Shown: positions 17,141-26,516, counted from the stretch's first letter. The stretch: DNA of 64,000 bases from Kroppenstedtia eburnea (GCF_013282215.1 NZ_CP048103.1:310001-374000); one strand, 5' to 3'. The notes: generated by a model not told the origin, from the sequence alone. Made by a program: numbers and translations.

Positions 17141-17629
17141 ATGGATCAAACCAAGGATATAGTACTGACCATACCCGCCGAGGCACAGTACGTGGGGGTG
17201 GTCCGTTTAACTGTCTCCGGGATTGCCAATCGTCTGGGTTTCCATTATGACGATATAGAAGATATCAAGCTGGCTGTAGCGGAGGCCTGTACCAATGCGG
17301 TGGACCATGCGTACAAGGAGTTGGAATGTCAGGGGAGCGTCAGGGTCACTTTCCGCATCTTTGGGGACCGACTGGAAATCAGGGTGAAGGATGAAGGGAA
17401 AAGCTTCGATATTGAGGCTGTGAAAAAGCGATCCGGCCCGATTGAGAACCATCTTCCCTTCACCCTGATGCGGGAGAGAGGACTGGGTCTTCACTTGATG
17501 GAAACTTTGATGGATCATGTGGATATCCAGGTAGGAAAAGGCGTCGTGGTCACCCTTACCAAGTTTATTCACAGGGACGAGGTGGATCGGGATGTCAACT
17601 CGCCCGCAAAGACAGAGTCTCATGGATGA
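17141..17629 (+). CDS. rsbW: Anti-sigma-B factor and serine kinase RsbW
   Basis: The 162-residue GHKL-fold kinase has the N box EACTNAVDHAYK near residues 48-59, the VKDEGKSFD motif and the G-rich RERGLGLHLM lid. It binds sigma-B and phosphorylates RsbV. It overlaps the sigB start by 38 bases, which suggests translational coupling to keep the two in balance. Confidence 0.94.
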   Translation: MDQTKDIVLTIPAEAQYVGVVRLTVSGIANRLGFHYDDIEDIKLAVAEACTNAVDHAYKELECQGSVRVTFRIFGDRLEIRVKDEGKSFDIEAVKKRSGPIENHLPFTLMRERGLGLHLMETLMDHVDIQVGKGVVVTLTKFIHRDEVDRDVNSPAKTESHG

Positions 17630-18377
17630 CGGTGTTTCCGACCTGATTCGCCGCTATCAGGAGGAGTCCGATGAAGAGATCCAGGAAGTGCTGGTGGATC
17701 ATTTCACCCCTTTGGTGGAAACCTTGGCCTCCAAGTTCACAAAGGGGTCGGAGCCCTTTGAAGACTTGGTCCAGGTCGGGATGATCGGATTGCTGGCTGC
17801 GTTGAAACGGTATGATCCGGATTTCGGGAAAAGCTTCGAGAGCTTTGCGGTACCCACCATCGTGGGGGAGATTAAACGCCATATCCGCGATAAGACCTGG
17901 AGTGTCCATGTCCCCCGCCGGATCAAAGAACTGGGCCCACGCATCAAGAAGGCTGCGGAGGAGTTGACGATCCGGTATCAAAGGTCACCATCGGTGGACG
18001 AGATCGCCCAATACCTGGACGTCACTCCCGAAGAGGTATTGGAGACGATGGAGATGGGCCGCAGTTACAATGCCGTCTCAGTGGACAGTCCCATCGAAGC
18101 CAATAACGAAGGAAGCCAGGTCACCCTGCTCGACCTTGTCGGCAGCCGGGATGCAGGGTTTGAGAAGGTGGATCAACAACTGCTCCTGCAAAAAGCTTTT
18201 CAGGTGTTGACCGACCGGGAGCAGGCGATTATCCGGATGACGTTTTTTGATAATCTGAGCCAGAAGCAAGTCGGTGATGAATTGGGAATCTCCCAAATGC
18301 ATGTTTCCCGTTTGCAACGTCGGGCCCTGGGAAAGCTGAGGGAGGCGATCCGCGTGGCACCCAGTGAAATCATTTGA
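17592..18377 (+). CDS. sigB: General stress sigma factor sigma-B
   Basis: The 261-residue sigma-70 family protein has region 2 (DLVQVGMIGLLAALKRYDP, FAVPTIVGEIKRHIRDKTW), region 3 (VPRRIKELGPRIKKA) and region 4 with a helix-turn-helix (LSQKQVGDELGISQMHVSRLQRRAL), all typical of the SigB/SigF/SigG group. The gene order rsbV-rsbW-sigB identifies it as sigma-B. The rsbX feedback phosphatase gene is absent downstream, where a terminator follows. Confidence 0.94.
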   Translation: MSTRPQRQSLMDDGVSDLIRRYQEESDEEIQEVLVDHFTPLVETLASKFTKGSEPFEDLVQVGMIGLLAALKRYDPDFGKSFESFAVPTIVGEIKRHIRDKTWSVHVPRRIKELGPRIKKAAEELTIRYQRSPSVDEIAQYLDVTPEEVLETMEMGRSYNAVSVDSPIEANNEGSQVTLLDLVGSRDAGFEKVDQQLLLQKAFQVLTDREQAIIRMTFFDNLSQKQVGDELGISQMHVSRLQRRALGKLREAIRVAPSEII

Positions 18378-18388
18378 TTCTTTTTTGA

Positions 18389-18417
18389 AACCGACGGGTT
18401 GCCACCCCGGTTTTTTA
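18389..18417 (+). terminator. Intrinsic terminator of the sigB operon
   Basis: AACCG-ACGGGT pairs with ACCC-CGGTT around a TGCC loop and is followed by six T residues. Confidence 0.75.
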
Positions 18418-18433
18418 TGGGAAGAGTGGGTCA

Positions 18434-19291
18434 TCACTCCCCGGTCCGGACCCGTTTTCCCCCGGCGTAGATATTGAATCGTTCCCCTCGGGCAAACCCG
18501 ATCAAGGTGATCCCGAATTTCCTGGCCACTTCACAGGCGAGACTGGACGGGGCGGAGACGGCGGTGACGACGGGGATGCCGGCCACCGCCGCCTTTTGCA
18601 TGATTTCAAAGCTGGTTCGGCCGCTGACCATCAGGATTCCTTCTGTCAGCGGAAGCCCATCGTTGAGAACCAGGTGACCGATCAACTTGTCCACGGCGTT
18701 GTGGCGGCCCACATCTTCCCTGAGAGCGATGAGATTTCCCGCTGTGTCGAACCAACCTGCCGCATGGAGACCACCGGTTTTTTCGAAGATTTCCTGTTCG
18801 CGGCGAAGTGCCTCTCCCAACCGCGGGATGAGTGAGGCCGGCAGGGTGAAATCCCCCCGGACAGGCTTCACACCACGGACCTCAATCGCTTCCAGGGAAG
18901 CCTTTCCGCACACTCCGCAACTGGAGCTGGTGTAAAAGTTTCTTCTCAGGCGTTCCAGCTCGACGGAGACCCCCGGTCTCAGCTTGACATTGACGATATT
19001 GTAGCGCTGCGCTCCATCGGTCTCGGGATCCCTGCAATAAGTGATGGATTGGATGGAATCTTTTGAATCGAGGATGCCTTCTGTCACCAAAAAGCCGGCG
19101 GCCAGATCAAAATCATTCCCCGGTGTTCGCATGGTGACGGAGATGGGCACCGGTTCGGCCATCTGCGGGAAGACCAGGCGGATCTCCATAGGTTCCTCCA
19201 CGGTCAGGACATCGCGCACTCTGCGTGTGGATTCACCTTCCACCTGCTGCACCCAACCTCTGGCGGCGCGGGAGCGGGAGCTGTGATTCAT
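18434..19291 (-). CDS. fdhD: Formate dehydrogenase sulfurtransferase FdhD
   Basis: I start at ATG 19291, six bases after AAGGAGAAG; a far longer open frame upstream is only antisense to the next gene. The 285-residue protein has the SSSCGVCGKAS motif (CxxC, about residue 122-125) that relays sulfur from a cysteine desulfurase to the Mo-bis-MGD cofactor of formate dehydrogenase, plus REDVGRHNAVDKLIG and SGRTSFEIMQKA. It fits with the Moco genes further on; no formate dehydrogenase structural gene is in the window. Confidence 0.93.
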   Translation of the reverse strand: MNHSSRSRAARGWVQQVEGESTRRVRDVLTVEEPMEIRLVFPQMAEPVPISVTMRTPGNDFDLAAGFLVTEGILDSKDSIQSITYCRDPETDGAQRYNIVNVKLRPGVSVELERLRRNFYTSSSCGVCGKASLEAIEVRGVKPVRGDFTLPASLIPRLGEALRREQEIFEKTGGLHAAGWFDTAGNLIALREDVGRHNAVDKLIGHLVLNDGLPLTEGILMVSGRTSFEIMQKAAVAGIPVVTAVSAPSSLACEVARKFGITLIGFARGERFNIYAGGKRVRTGE

Positions 19292-19558
19292 GGGATCTTC
19301 TCCTTCCTTGCTTCTCCATATAAAGATATCCCGGAAAACGACGGGGTTCAACTCCTTTGCCTTCGGTTTTTCGTGACAGGAAGAGGATGGCTTGTTAAGA
19401 TCGTAAACGGAGCCATCTGTCGAGCGGACGAAGAGCCGCCCAGTGTATACTCCAAAAGTATAATTTTGTCGGGAATGGGAAACTGGAGGGCCTGTCCCTT
19501 CGTTATTTCTGTAGGAGACGTTTGACGGGTGAGGTGAGTAGTTATCTCTGTAAAACGT

Positions 19559-20587
19559 ATGCTGCTGACAGGCATGGTCACCACCGGGCTGATTGCGGGG
19601 ATGATTCCCCAGGGAGTCCATGCGGAAGGCGTGGGTTCCAAAAAACAGGAACTGGAAAACGTGAAGCAGCAAAAGAAAGAGGCACAGGAAACCATCGACA
19701 AACTGATGGACAAGATCAAGCCCCACAAAGAGAAAGTGGAAGACCTGGAGAGAAAGATCGCCGACACCAACAAGAAAATACAAAAGGCGGAAAAGGAGAC
19801 AAAAAAGAACTCCGAAAAACTGAAATACTATGAGGAGCAGTTCAAAAACCGTGTCCGCCTGATGTATGAAAACGGGGAAATGGGGTCGATGCGGGCGCTG
19901 TTTGAAGCGGGGAGCTTCGGTGAATTTTTGCAGCGGTTTGAAGTGCTTCGTTTGATTCTGATCCGGGATCGCGAGCTTTTCGACAAGTACAACAACATCC
20001 GCGAAAAGCACGAAGAATTGAAGGAGAAGCACGCAGCCCTGATGAAGGAGCAAGAGGAAGAGGCCAAGGATGCCCGCAAGATCTACGACAAGATCCATGA
20101 GGAGATTGAGAAAACCAAGAAAGAGCTTGCATCTCTCAGCAGCAAAGAGAACAATCTCCAATCCCAGATCGATATGCTGACCCTGGTGGATGCTTCCTTG
20201 TATCCTTACCGATTTGCCAGTGTGGCGGGGGTGGACCCCTGGGGCTTCTACAACCGGCAGTGCACGTCCTTTGTCGCTTGGCGGATCAATCAAAGGGGGC
20301 ACCACTTTACCAACCATATGCGCGGAGGCCATTTTGGAAATGCAACCAACTGGGCCAACAACGCCCGCCGCATCGGTCTCCGTGTGAACAATCAGCCTGC
20401 GGTTGGAGCGGTCGCCCAATTTAACGCCGGTGCTTCCGGGGCCAGCGGTACATTTGGCCACGTCGCCTATGTGACTGCAGTCAATGGTTCCACCGTCACC
20501 ATCGAGGAGTACAACTATCGGCGCTATGCCTTCAGCAGACGGGTCATCCCCGCAAGCTCAGTCAGCAATTACATTCATATGAACTGA
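19559..20587 (+). CDS. Secreted PcsB-like coiled-coil CHAP protein
   Basis: The 342 residues from ATG 19559 begin with a hydrophobic export signal ending VHA, then a long charged coiled coil (about 28-200) and a C-terminal CHAP domain (about 220-340) with the catalytic Cys in RQCTSFVAW and His in FGHVAYV. This is the PcsB/CwlO-like layout of cell-wall amidase/endopeptidases used in division. The start is uncertain: the only nearby ribosome site (GAGGTGAG, 19531-19538) is 20 bases upstream, and the codons just before ATG (SVKR) would give the missing positive N-terminus if a rare start codon were used. Confidence 0.8.
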   Translation: MLLTGMVTTGLIAGMIPQGVHAEGVGSKKQELENVKQQKKEAQETIDKLMDKIKPHKEKVEDLERKIADTNKKIQKAEKETKKNSEKLKYYEEQFKNRVRLMYENGEMGSMRALFEAGSFGEFLQRFEVLRLILIRDRELFDKYNNIREKHEELKEKHAALMKEQEEEAKDARKIYDKIHEEIEKTKKELASLSSKENNLQSQIDMLTLVDASLYPYRFASVAGVDPWGFYNRQCTSFVAWRINQRGHHFTNHMRGGHFGNATNWANNARRIGLRVNNQPAVGAVAQFNAGASGASGTFGHVAYVTAVNGSTVTIEEYNYRRYAFSRRVIPASSVSNYIHMN

Positions 20588-20596
20588 TTCCGCAAA

Positions 20597-20630
20597 AAAG
20601 AGGGAAACGGCTGAAGGCCGCTCCCTCTTT
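20597..20630. terminator. Bidirectional terminator
   Basis: AAAGAGGGA...TCCCTCTTT with an inner ACGGC/GCCGC pairing lies between the converging CHAP and nadE genes. Confidence 0.8.
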
Positions 20631-21459
20631 ATTTCGTTTTCCACCAATTATCGAAGGGGGATGTCGGTGTGGTCCGCTTGTGGCGGGAGGAGAGATATTT
20701 TTGTCGGATGCGCGCCGCCACCTCCGCCCCCACCTCTTTTCCTTCCAGGTAGTCATCAATCTGCTCATAGGTGATGCCCAATTCCTCTTCATCCGCCCGT
20801 CCCGGCCGGTCGTCCAAAAGGTCGGCCGTCGGGATCTTCATGTAGAGGGAAGAGGGGGCCCCCAGGTGCTTCAACAGCTGTTTGCCCTGCCGTTTGTTCA
20901 GTCCGTACAGGGGGACCAGATCACATCCCCCATCCCCGTACTTGGTGAAAAAACCGGTGACCGCTTCGGCGGCGTGGTCCGTTCCCACCACCAGGAGATT
21001 GCGGACGCCGGCGATCTGGTATTGGGCGATCATCCGCTCCCGGGCTTTGACATTCCCCTTGACAAAGTCGGGGAGAGTCTGGCCGGTGGCATCATGGAAG
21101 GCCCGGACAGACCCGTCCACGGCGTCTTGGATATGGAAGGTCAAGGTTTCGTCGGGCTGAATAAATCGAAGTGCCTGTTGAGCGTCGTCTTCGTCTTTCT
21201 GTACGCCGTAGGGAAGGCGCATGGCGACGAACCGAAATCTCTCTCCGCTCTCCTTCCGCAACTCCTCCATGGCCATTTGGGCCAATTTGCCCGCCAAGGT
21301 GGAATCCTGCCCGCCGGAGATGCCGAGCACCAGTCCCTTTGTGGCGGTGGCTTTCACATACTCCTTGATAAACTCCAATCGCATCCGCACTTCCCTGTCG
21401 GGATCAATGGCGGGCTTCACGTGCAGCTCCGCGATGATCTGCCGCTGGATCGAACTCAT
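20629..21459 (-). CDS. nadE: NH3-dependent NAD+ synthetase
   Basis: The 276-residue protein amidates deamido-NAD with ammonia and ATP. The ATP-pyrophosphatase P-loop [10 protein letters not shown] is at about 45-54, and the NAD-site stretches GNVKARERM and [17 protein letters not shown] are intact. The glutaminase domain of long NadE is absent, as in Bacillus. Length is normal. It converges with the CHAP gene and is divergent from tex. Confidence 0.95.
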   Translation of the reverse strand: MSSIQRQIIAELHVKPAIDPDREVRMRLEFIKEYVKATATKGLVLGISGGQDSTLAGKLAQMAMEELRKESGERFRFVAMRLPYGVQKDEDDAQQALRFIQPDETLTFHIQDAVDGSVRAFHDATGQTLPDFVKGNVKARERMIAQYQIAGVRNLLVVGTDHAAEAVTGFFTKYGDGGCDLVPLYGLNKRQGKQLLKHLGAPSSLYMKIPTADLLDDRPGRADEEELGITYEQIDDYLEGKEVGAEVAARIRQKYLSSRHKRTTPTSPFDNWWKTK

Positions 21460-21638
21460 GAGATGAAGCCTCCTGTTCGTTGTCGGGTTGTGGAATCACC
21501 CCTCTCTATCACTTTACCCCAACCGGAATCCAGATGCACGGATGGTCGGGCGAGATGTCGAACCTTGGTAAATTGCGCCGTTACGGGCAAAAGGGTAGAA
21601 TGGGTAAGCGGAAACCTTATCCAAAAACGGAGGCAGGT

Positions 21639-23783
21639 ATGGAAGAAAAGGAACGATTCCAAGCGATTGCCGACGAACTCAGTCTGGAGCCGGCCCGGGT
21701 GGAAGCGGCCGTACATCTGATGGAAGAAGGAAATACCATTCCGTTCATCGCCCGTTACCGGAAAGAGATGACGGGGGAGCTGGATGAAGAACAGCTTCGC
21801 GGGATTGAGGAAAGAAACAAATACCTGGTCCAGCTGGATCAAAAGAAAGAAGAAGTGATCCGGCTGATCGACGAACAGGGAAAGCTGACTGAAGAGTTGC
21901 GGAAAAAGATCGAGGCCGCGGTGAAATTGCAGACCGTGGAGGATCTTTACCGTCCCTATCGGCCCAAGCGGAAAACCCGGGCCTCTCAGGCGCGTGAGCG
22001 GGGGCTGGCCCCACTGGCGGAGTTTCTGCGACAGGTCCAAAGTGAGGCAGAGGCTGAGGAGAAAGCAGGTTCTTTCATCGACCCGGAGAAAGAGGTGGGT
22101 TCGGTGGAAGAGGCGCTGCAGGGTGCGATGGACATCCTGGCGGAAGAATTGGCCGATGATCCCGAGATCCGCAGATGGGTCCGGGAGTTTCACTGGAAAC
22201 GGGGCGAATTGGTCACGGAGGCCAAAGAGGCCGATGAGCGGTCCGTTTATGAAATGTACTACGATTACAGGGAACCGGTCCGCAAGATGCCCTCCCACCG
22301 CGTCCTCGCCGTGAACCGGGGGGAACGGGAAGGGGTTCTCAAAGTCCGGTTGGAGGTGGAAGGGGCGGAGCGGGTGTTGAATCACCTGGAGCGCCACATG
22401 TCGAAACGCCCCCACCGGTATTTGACAGAGACGGCGGAAGATGCTTACAAACGGCTGATCGCTCCTTCCATCGAGCGGGAGATCCGCTCGACGATGACGG
22501 AAGAGGCCGAAGAGCAGGCGATCCATATTTTTTCCGAAAATCTGAGAAACCTGCTGCTGCAACCTCCTGTTCGCGGTAAAAAAGTGCTCGGGGTGGACCC
22601 GGCCTACCGGACGGGCTGCAAGTTGGCGGTGGTGGACGAAACCGGAAAGATGCATCATGTGGGCGTCATCTTTCCCACCCTGTCCCAAAGCAAAGCAAGG
22701 GAGGCCGGTGAGACGGTATCCCGGCTGGTGGAACAATACGATATCGATATCATCGCCATTGGAAACGGAACCGCCTCCAGGGAGACGGAATCCTTTATTG
22801 CGGAATTGATCCGGGGGTGGGACCGAGAGGTATACTACATCATCGTGAATGAAGCGGGGGCCAGTGTCTATTCCGCTTCCAAACTGGCCCGGGAGGAGTT
22901 CCCGGATCTGGATGTGGCCCAGCGGAGCGCCATCTCCATCGCCCGGCGCCTTCAGGACCCTCTCGCCGAACTGGTGAAAATTGAACCCAAGGCGGTGGGA
23001 GTGGGGCAGTATCAACACGATGTTTCCCAAAAGCGATTGGCGGAAAGCCTGTCCGCCGTGGTGGAGTCGGCAGTGAACCATGTCGGTGTCGATGTCAACA
23101 CGGCTTCTGTCTCCCTGCTTCAGTACGTTTCCGGTGTCAACGCCACTGTGGCCAAAAACATCATCAAAAAGAGGGAAGAAGAAGGGCGGTACACCGACCG
23201 GAACCAACTGAAGAAGGTTCCCCGCCTGGGTGCCAAAACCTATGAACAGTGTATCGGATTTTTGCGGGTGACGGACGGGGATAACCCTCTGGATAAGACA
23301 CCGATCCATCCGGAGTCCTATCCTGTGGTGGAAGCCCTGCTGAAGGAATTGGGAAGCACCCCCGGGGCGATCGGAACCCCTGATTTGAATGAAGCCCTGC
23401 GCCAGGTTGAAGTGGAGAAGATGGCGGAGGTGTTGGGGTGCGGGGTTCCCACCCTGCGGGATATCCTGGATGCTCTCCGCCGACCCGGCCGCGACCCGCG
23501 GGAGGAGTTGCCGGCTCCTGTCCTCCGCTCCGATGTATTGCAACTGGAGGACTTGAAGGAAGGGATGCAGTTAAAGGGAACCGTCCGCAATGTCGTCGAT
23601 TTTGGCGCCTTTGTGGATATCGGTCTCAAAAATGACGGCTTGGTCCATATCTCCAAGATGAGCGATCGCTTTGTCCATCATCCGATGGATCTTGTCGGAG
23701 TCGGCGATGTGGTGGATGTCTGGGTGCTTCAAGTGGACCCTGAACGGGAACGGGTCTCCCTCAGCATGGTACCCGTGGGATGA
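21639..23783 (+). CDS. tex: RNA-binding transcription accessory protein Tex
   Basis: I start at ATG 21639 after ACGGAGGCAGG; 714 residues. Domains in order: N-terminal helical Tex domain, YqgF/RNase-H-like domain (about 315-440, VLGVDPAYRTGCKLAVVD), helix-hairpin-helix repeats (about 490-570) and a C-terminal S1 RNA-binding domain (about 636-705, LKGTVRNVVDFGAFVDIGLKNDG). It is the counterpart of B. subtilis YdcI, which follows sigB there too. It binds nucleic acid and affects transcription or decay; the exact role is unsettled. Confidence 0.93.
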   Translation: MEEKERFQAIADELSLEPARVEAAVHLMEEGNTIPFIARYRKEMTGELDEEQLRGIEERNKYLVQLDQKKEEVIRLIDEQGKLTEELRKKIEAAVKLQTVEDLYRPYRPKRKTRASQARERGLAPLAEFLRQVQSEAEAEEKAGSFIDPEKEVGSVEEALQGAMDILAEELADDPEIRRWVREFHWKRGELVTEAKEADERSVYEMYYDYREPVRKMPSHRVLAVNRGEREGVLKVRLEVEGAERVLNHLERHMSKRPHRYLTETAEDAYKRLIAPSIEREIRSTMTEEAEEQAIHIFSENLRNLLLQPPVRGKKVLGVDPAYRTGCKLAVVDETGKMHHVGVIFPTLSQSKAREAGETVSRLVEQYDIDIIAIGNGTASRETESFIAELIRGWDREVYYIIVNEAGASVYSASKLAREEFPDLDVAQRSAISIARRLQDPLAELVKIEPKAVGVGQYQHDVSQKRLAESLSAVVESAVNHVGVDVNTASVSLLQYVSGVNATVAKNIIKKREEEGRYTDRNQLKKVPRLGAKTYEQCIGFLRVTDGDNPLDKTPIHPESYPVVEALLKELGSTPGAIGTPDLNEALRQVEVEKMAEVLGCGVPTLRDILDALRRPGRDPREELPAPVLRSDVLQLEDLKEGMQLKGTVRNVVDFGAFVDIGLKNDGLVHISKMSDRFVHHPMDLVGVGDVVDVWVLQVDPERERVSLSMVPVG

Positions 23784-23816
23784 CCCATGAAATTTCCCTG
23801 AACAGGGGGGGAGAGG

Positions 23817-24653
23817 ATGAAGTGGTTCTTCCGGTTGCTCCTGCTGATCGCCCTGGCGGCGGGGGCACTTCTCATCTACCATCAGACCCGGGCGATTCCG
23901 ATCCCCGAGATGAAGGTTCCGGTGAAATTGGCCCCGGAATATCTGCAGGTCGGTAAATCTTCGGGAATCCCCTGGCCTTACCTCGCCGCCTGGGATGAGG
24001 TGGAAAGGGAGTACCGGGGGGTGAACCGGGACACCATCCGGGAACGGGTGGAAAAGATCCGACGGGCGGCGGGAACGGATCGACCCGGTGAACAGAAGAT
24101 TCGGGAGGCCATCCGAAAGGAGATGCCGGAGAAAGAAGCGGCCCAAATTTTGCAGTTGGCAGAGTCCTATGCCTGGGCCGCCGCACCTCTGGGAGAATCG
24201 TATCTGTTTCCCTTTGCGGAGGACTCCGGGGTCAGCTATGGGGACACCTGGGGAGCCAGCCGCACCTACGGCGGGGAACGAACCCATGAGGGAACCGACA
24301 TCATGGCTGAGAAGGGAACCCCGATCCGTTCCGTCGGCAACGGACGGGTGATCGCGAAAGGATGGAACCGGTTGGGGGGCTGGCGCCTCACCATTCTGGA
24401 TACAGACCATCCCCAGATCTCATTCTACTATGCTCATCTGTCCAGGTACGCCGACGGGATCGAAACCGGGTCCAAGGTGAAGAAGGGGCAGGTGATCGGG
24501 TATGTCGGGGACAGCGGATACGGCCCCGAAGGAACGACGGGCCAGTTTGCCCCCCATCTGCATCTGGGCATCTATGTCCGGGAAAGCACCTTCTCCCCCA
24601 AACGGGAGACGATCAATCCTTATCTGTTTCTCAAAGTGTGGGAAAAGAAATGA
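23817..24653 (+). CDS. Membrane-anchored M23 (LytM) peptidase
   Basis: The 278-residue protein has one N-terminal membrane anchor (about 4-22), a helical linker region, and a C-terminal M23 domain (about 155-270). Zinc ligands are visible in RTHEGTDI (His, Asp) and in FAPHLHLGI (HxH). It should cut peptide cross-bridges in the wall outside the membrane. GGAGAGG precedes the start. Its N-terminal part resembles SpoIIQ-like or wall-endopeptidase linkers but gives no certain subfamily. Confidence 0.83.
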   Translation: MKWFFRLLLLIALAAGALLIYHQTRAIPIPEMKVPVKLAPEYLQVGKSSGIPWPYLAAWDEVEREYRGVNRDTIRERVEKIRRAAGTDRPGEQKIREAIRKEMPEKEAAQILQLAESYAWAAAPLGESYLFPFAEDSGVSYGDTWGASRTYGGERTHEGTDIMAEKGTPIRSVGNGRVIAKGWNRLGGWRLTILDTDHPQISFYYAHLSRYADGIETGSKVKKGQVIGYVGDSGYGPEGTTGQFAPHLHLGIYVRESTFSPKRETINPYLFLKVWEKK

Positions 24654-24655
24654 AA

Positions 24656-24690
24656 AACAGCCGTTATGCCCTGCCGGGCATGACGGCTGT
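24656..24690 (+). terminator. Hairpin terminator
   Basis: AACAGCCGT-ATGCCC pairs with GGGCAT-ACGGCTGT right after the peptidase stop; the T tract behind it is weak. Confidence 0.55.
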
Positions 24691-24747
24691 CTCTGTTTGG
24701 TATGGAATCATCCTCCCTGGGAAAAACAAAGGCAAAGGAGGGTGCTT

Positions 24748-25197
24748 ATGATCGAACCCAATGTTCCCCGGGAACTGAGCGAAAAGATAGCGAAAATGGC
24801 GGAATCCTGCGGTTCATATTTTCGAAACTCCCCAGCTGAACTGGCGGAGATCGCCGCCTTTGTGGAAGCGGAGATGAAAGGGCAGGAACTGCCCGGCGCC
24901 GCCCGCAATCGGGATGAATTCGTCGGCCGCACCTTTGAACGGCTCTACCCGATGGCACTCGCCTCAGACCGCTGCCGTCAGGCCGTGGAAAACATGATGC
25001 ATAAACAGAACGGCTCACAGACCCGCTCCCCCTTCGCCCGCCGGGAAGAGAATCCCCAATACGCCATCGATTCCACTCTCGCTGAAGCGCTCTACCTGAC
25101 CGGCAGTGCTGTCATCGGTTCCATCCTGATGGTCACCTCCGGCGAGAGTGGCGGTTCCATCGAGCAAAGGCAACAGGAAGGCATTCCTAACATGTAA
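24748..25197 (+). CDS. Hypothetical protein, 149 residues
   Basis: ATG 24748 follows AAAGGAGGGTGC, a strong ribosome site, and two terminators follow, so the gene is real and monocistronic. The protein is mainly helical, with three cysteines (CGSYF, DRCRQ region), and has one hydrophobic stretch near 115-133 (LAEALYLTGSAVIGSILMV). No family is recognised. It has no export signal and no catalytic motif that I can see. Confidence 0.6.
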   Translation: MIEPNVPRELSEKIAKMAESCGSYFRNSPAELAEIAAFVEAEMKGQELPGAARNRDEFVGRTFERLYPMALASDRCRQAVENMMHKQNGSQTRSPFARREENPQYAIDSTLAEALYLTGSAVIGSILMVTSGESGGSIEQRQQEGIPNM

Positions 25198-25204
25198 CTG
25201 TTCG

Positions 25205-25230
25205 ATCCCCCGGGAAGGGGGATTCTTTTT
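25205..25230 (+). terminator. Intrinsic terminator
   Basis: The ATCCCCC/GGGGGAT stem is followed by TCTTTTT. Confidence 0.75.
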
Positions 25231-25249
25231 GTGAAGCAAGCTTCCATGT

Positions 25250-25294
25250 AAAGAGCCAAAGAGTCCGATGCCGGCGAACTCTTTGGCTCTTTTT
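25250..25294 (+). terminator. Second strong terminator
   Basis: A 15-bp perfect stem AAAGAGCCAAAGAGT and its complement are followed by T residues, about 20 bases behind the first terminator. The remaining 200 bases to the sprT gene show nothing recognisable. Confidence 0.8.
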
Positions 25295-25499
25295 GCATGA
25301 TTATCCATCCGTATGGTATTGCAGCTCTTCGTTTTTTTGTTGATACTGAAACCAGCAGTCATTTAAGATGCGGATCTGTCTTCGGTCTTTTCCCAAAAAC
25401 GCCCGCTGCAACTGTCTACGCAACCAATAGGGCATACCTGAAACGCCTCCCGGATGGCGTAGTCGTCTCATTCAAGTGTATGAAAGGGGATGCGGTTCT

Positions 25500-26003
25500 G
25501 TGAGTCCGAATCATCGATCCACCTGGGTTCATGTGCGGCCGGGGGATGATCACGCCCTCCAGTGTTGGGTGGAAGCGCTCTCGATGGAATGGTTTGGTAA
25601 ACCCTTCACCCACCGGGCCCGGTTCAATTCCCGCTTGCGTACCACCGGTGGCCGGTATTTTCTGGAGGATCACCGGATCGAGATCAGCCCGCGGCATCTG
25701 GAGGAGTTGGGAATGGAGGTCGTGGGGGGAATTATCCGCCACGAGCTGTGTCATTATCATCTCCATCTGGAGGGCAAAGGCTACCGTCACCGGGATGCCG
25801 ACTTCAAGGAGCTGCTGAAACAGGTGAACGGCCTGCGCTACACGCCCCCGCTTCCGGGAAATAAGGGAGGGAGAACGCGACCGGTTCGCTATGTCCTCCA
25901 ATGCCAAGCTTGCGGCCGCAAGGCCTGGCGCAAAAAACGAATGGATCCCAGCCGTTACCGCTGTGGTGTCTGTGGCGGGCAACTGAGTCTGGAGGAGGTG
26001 TGA
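25500..26003 (+). CDS. sprT: SprT-family zinc protease-like protein
   Basis: I start at GTG 25500 after AAGGGGATG; an in-frame ATG at 25476 lacks a ribosome site. The 167-residue protein has the metallopeptidase helix IIRHELCHYHLHLEGKG (HExxH-type, about residues 78-94) and a C-terminal zinc ribbon CQACG...CGVCGG. It corresponds to B. subtilis YdcK, found near the same locus. SprT-like proteins are related to SPRTN DNA-protein-crosslink proteases; activity of the short bacterial forms is not established. Confidence 0.88.
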   Translation: MSPNHRSTWVHVRPGDDHALQCWVEALSMEWFGKPFTHRARFNSRLRTTGGRYFLEDHRIEISPRHLEELGMEVVGGIIRHELCHYHLHLEGKGYRHRDADFKELLKQVNGLRYTPPLPGNKGGRTRPVRYVLQCQACGRKAWRKKRMDPSRYRCGVCGGQLSLEEV

Positions 26004-26005
26004 AA

Positions 26006-26336
26006 CTGGAAATGTTGTGAAAAAGCCATTCATACCCATAGGGCACAAGTCGTGCCGGGGTCGCTATGCACTCACCAGCACAAGTCTCGCCAGGGTCACT
26101 CCGTTCCCGGTCTCGCTATGCACTCACCAGCACAAGTCTCGCCAGGGTCACTCCGTTCCCGGTCTCGCTATGCACTCACCAGCACAAGTCTCGCCAGGGT
26201 CACTCCGTTCCCGGTCTCGCTATGCAGGGAGGGTTGGGTTTCACATGGAGTGATTTTGGATCGTCAGAACAACGAAAACGACATGTGAAACCCCATCCCG
26301 ACCGTCTCCAAACGCAGTAAATTACAATACTTCCAG
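26006..26336 (+). repeat. Dispersed repeat, type-1 ends, with three tandem 52-bp units (copy C)
   Basis: The ends are CTGGAAATGTTGTGA and (reverse complement) CTGGAAGTATTGTAA. After the ACCCATAGGGCACAAG segment, three perfect 52-bp copies follow at 26065-26116, 26117-26168 and 26169-26220, then the GGGTTTCACATGGAG hairpin. The left end begins two bases after the sprT stop. Since 52 is not a multiple of three, the apparent repeated peptides in this stretch are not genes. Confidence 0.85.
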
Positions 26337-26419
26337 CTCCCACCCCGCTCTGCGTGGACAGGAATTTGACGGGGTACACCGACCGGTGACGGATGGAAAA
26401 AATACTTTATAGGAACTAA

Positions 26420-26450
26420 TAAAAACCGGCCATTCTGTGGATTGGCCGGT
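26420..26450 (-). terminator. Terminator of the DMT transporter gene
   Basis: The ACCGGCCA/TGGCCGGT stem has a T-rich tail on the minus strand. Confidence 0.75.
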
Positions 26451-26516
26451 GGGGTTCTCTTCGGGTATCCTGAGATCGGGTTGATCCCTCCTCATCTGTT
26501 GATTCATAGATCATGT

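Noticed and set aside
19292-20461. Large upstream extension of fdhD
   Set aside because: The extra codons are antisense to the CHAP gene; the ribosome site and family length place the fdhD start at 19291.
21456-23543. 695-codon open frame on the minus strand across tex
   Set aside because: It is antisense to tex, which has full domain structure and a ribosome site. The minus frame has no recognisable motif and arises from the G+C-rich codon use.
26065-26220. CRISPR array
   Set aside because: The units are directly adjacent and identical with no unique spacers, and no cas genes are present.
26052-26320. Overlapping repeat-rich small frames in copy C
   Set aside because: The 52-bp period cycles through all three frames, so the same DNA yields three repetitive peptides; none has a ribosome site.
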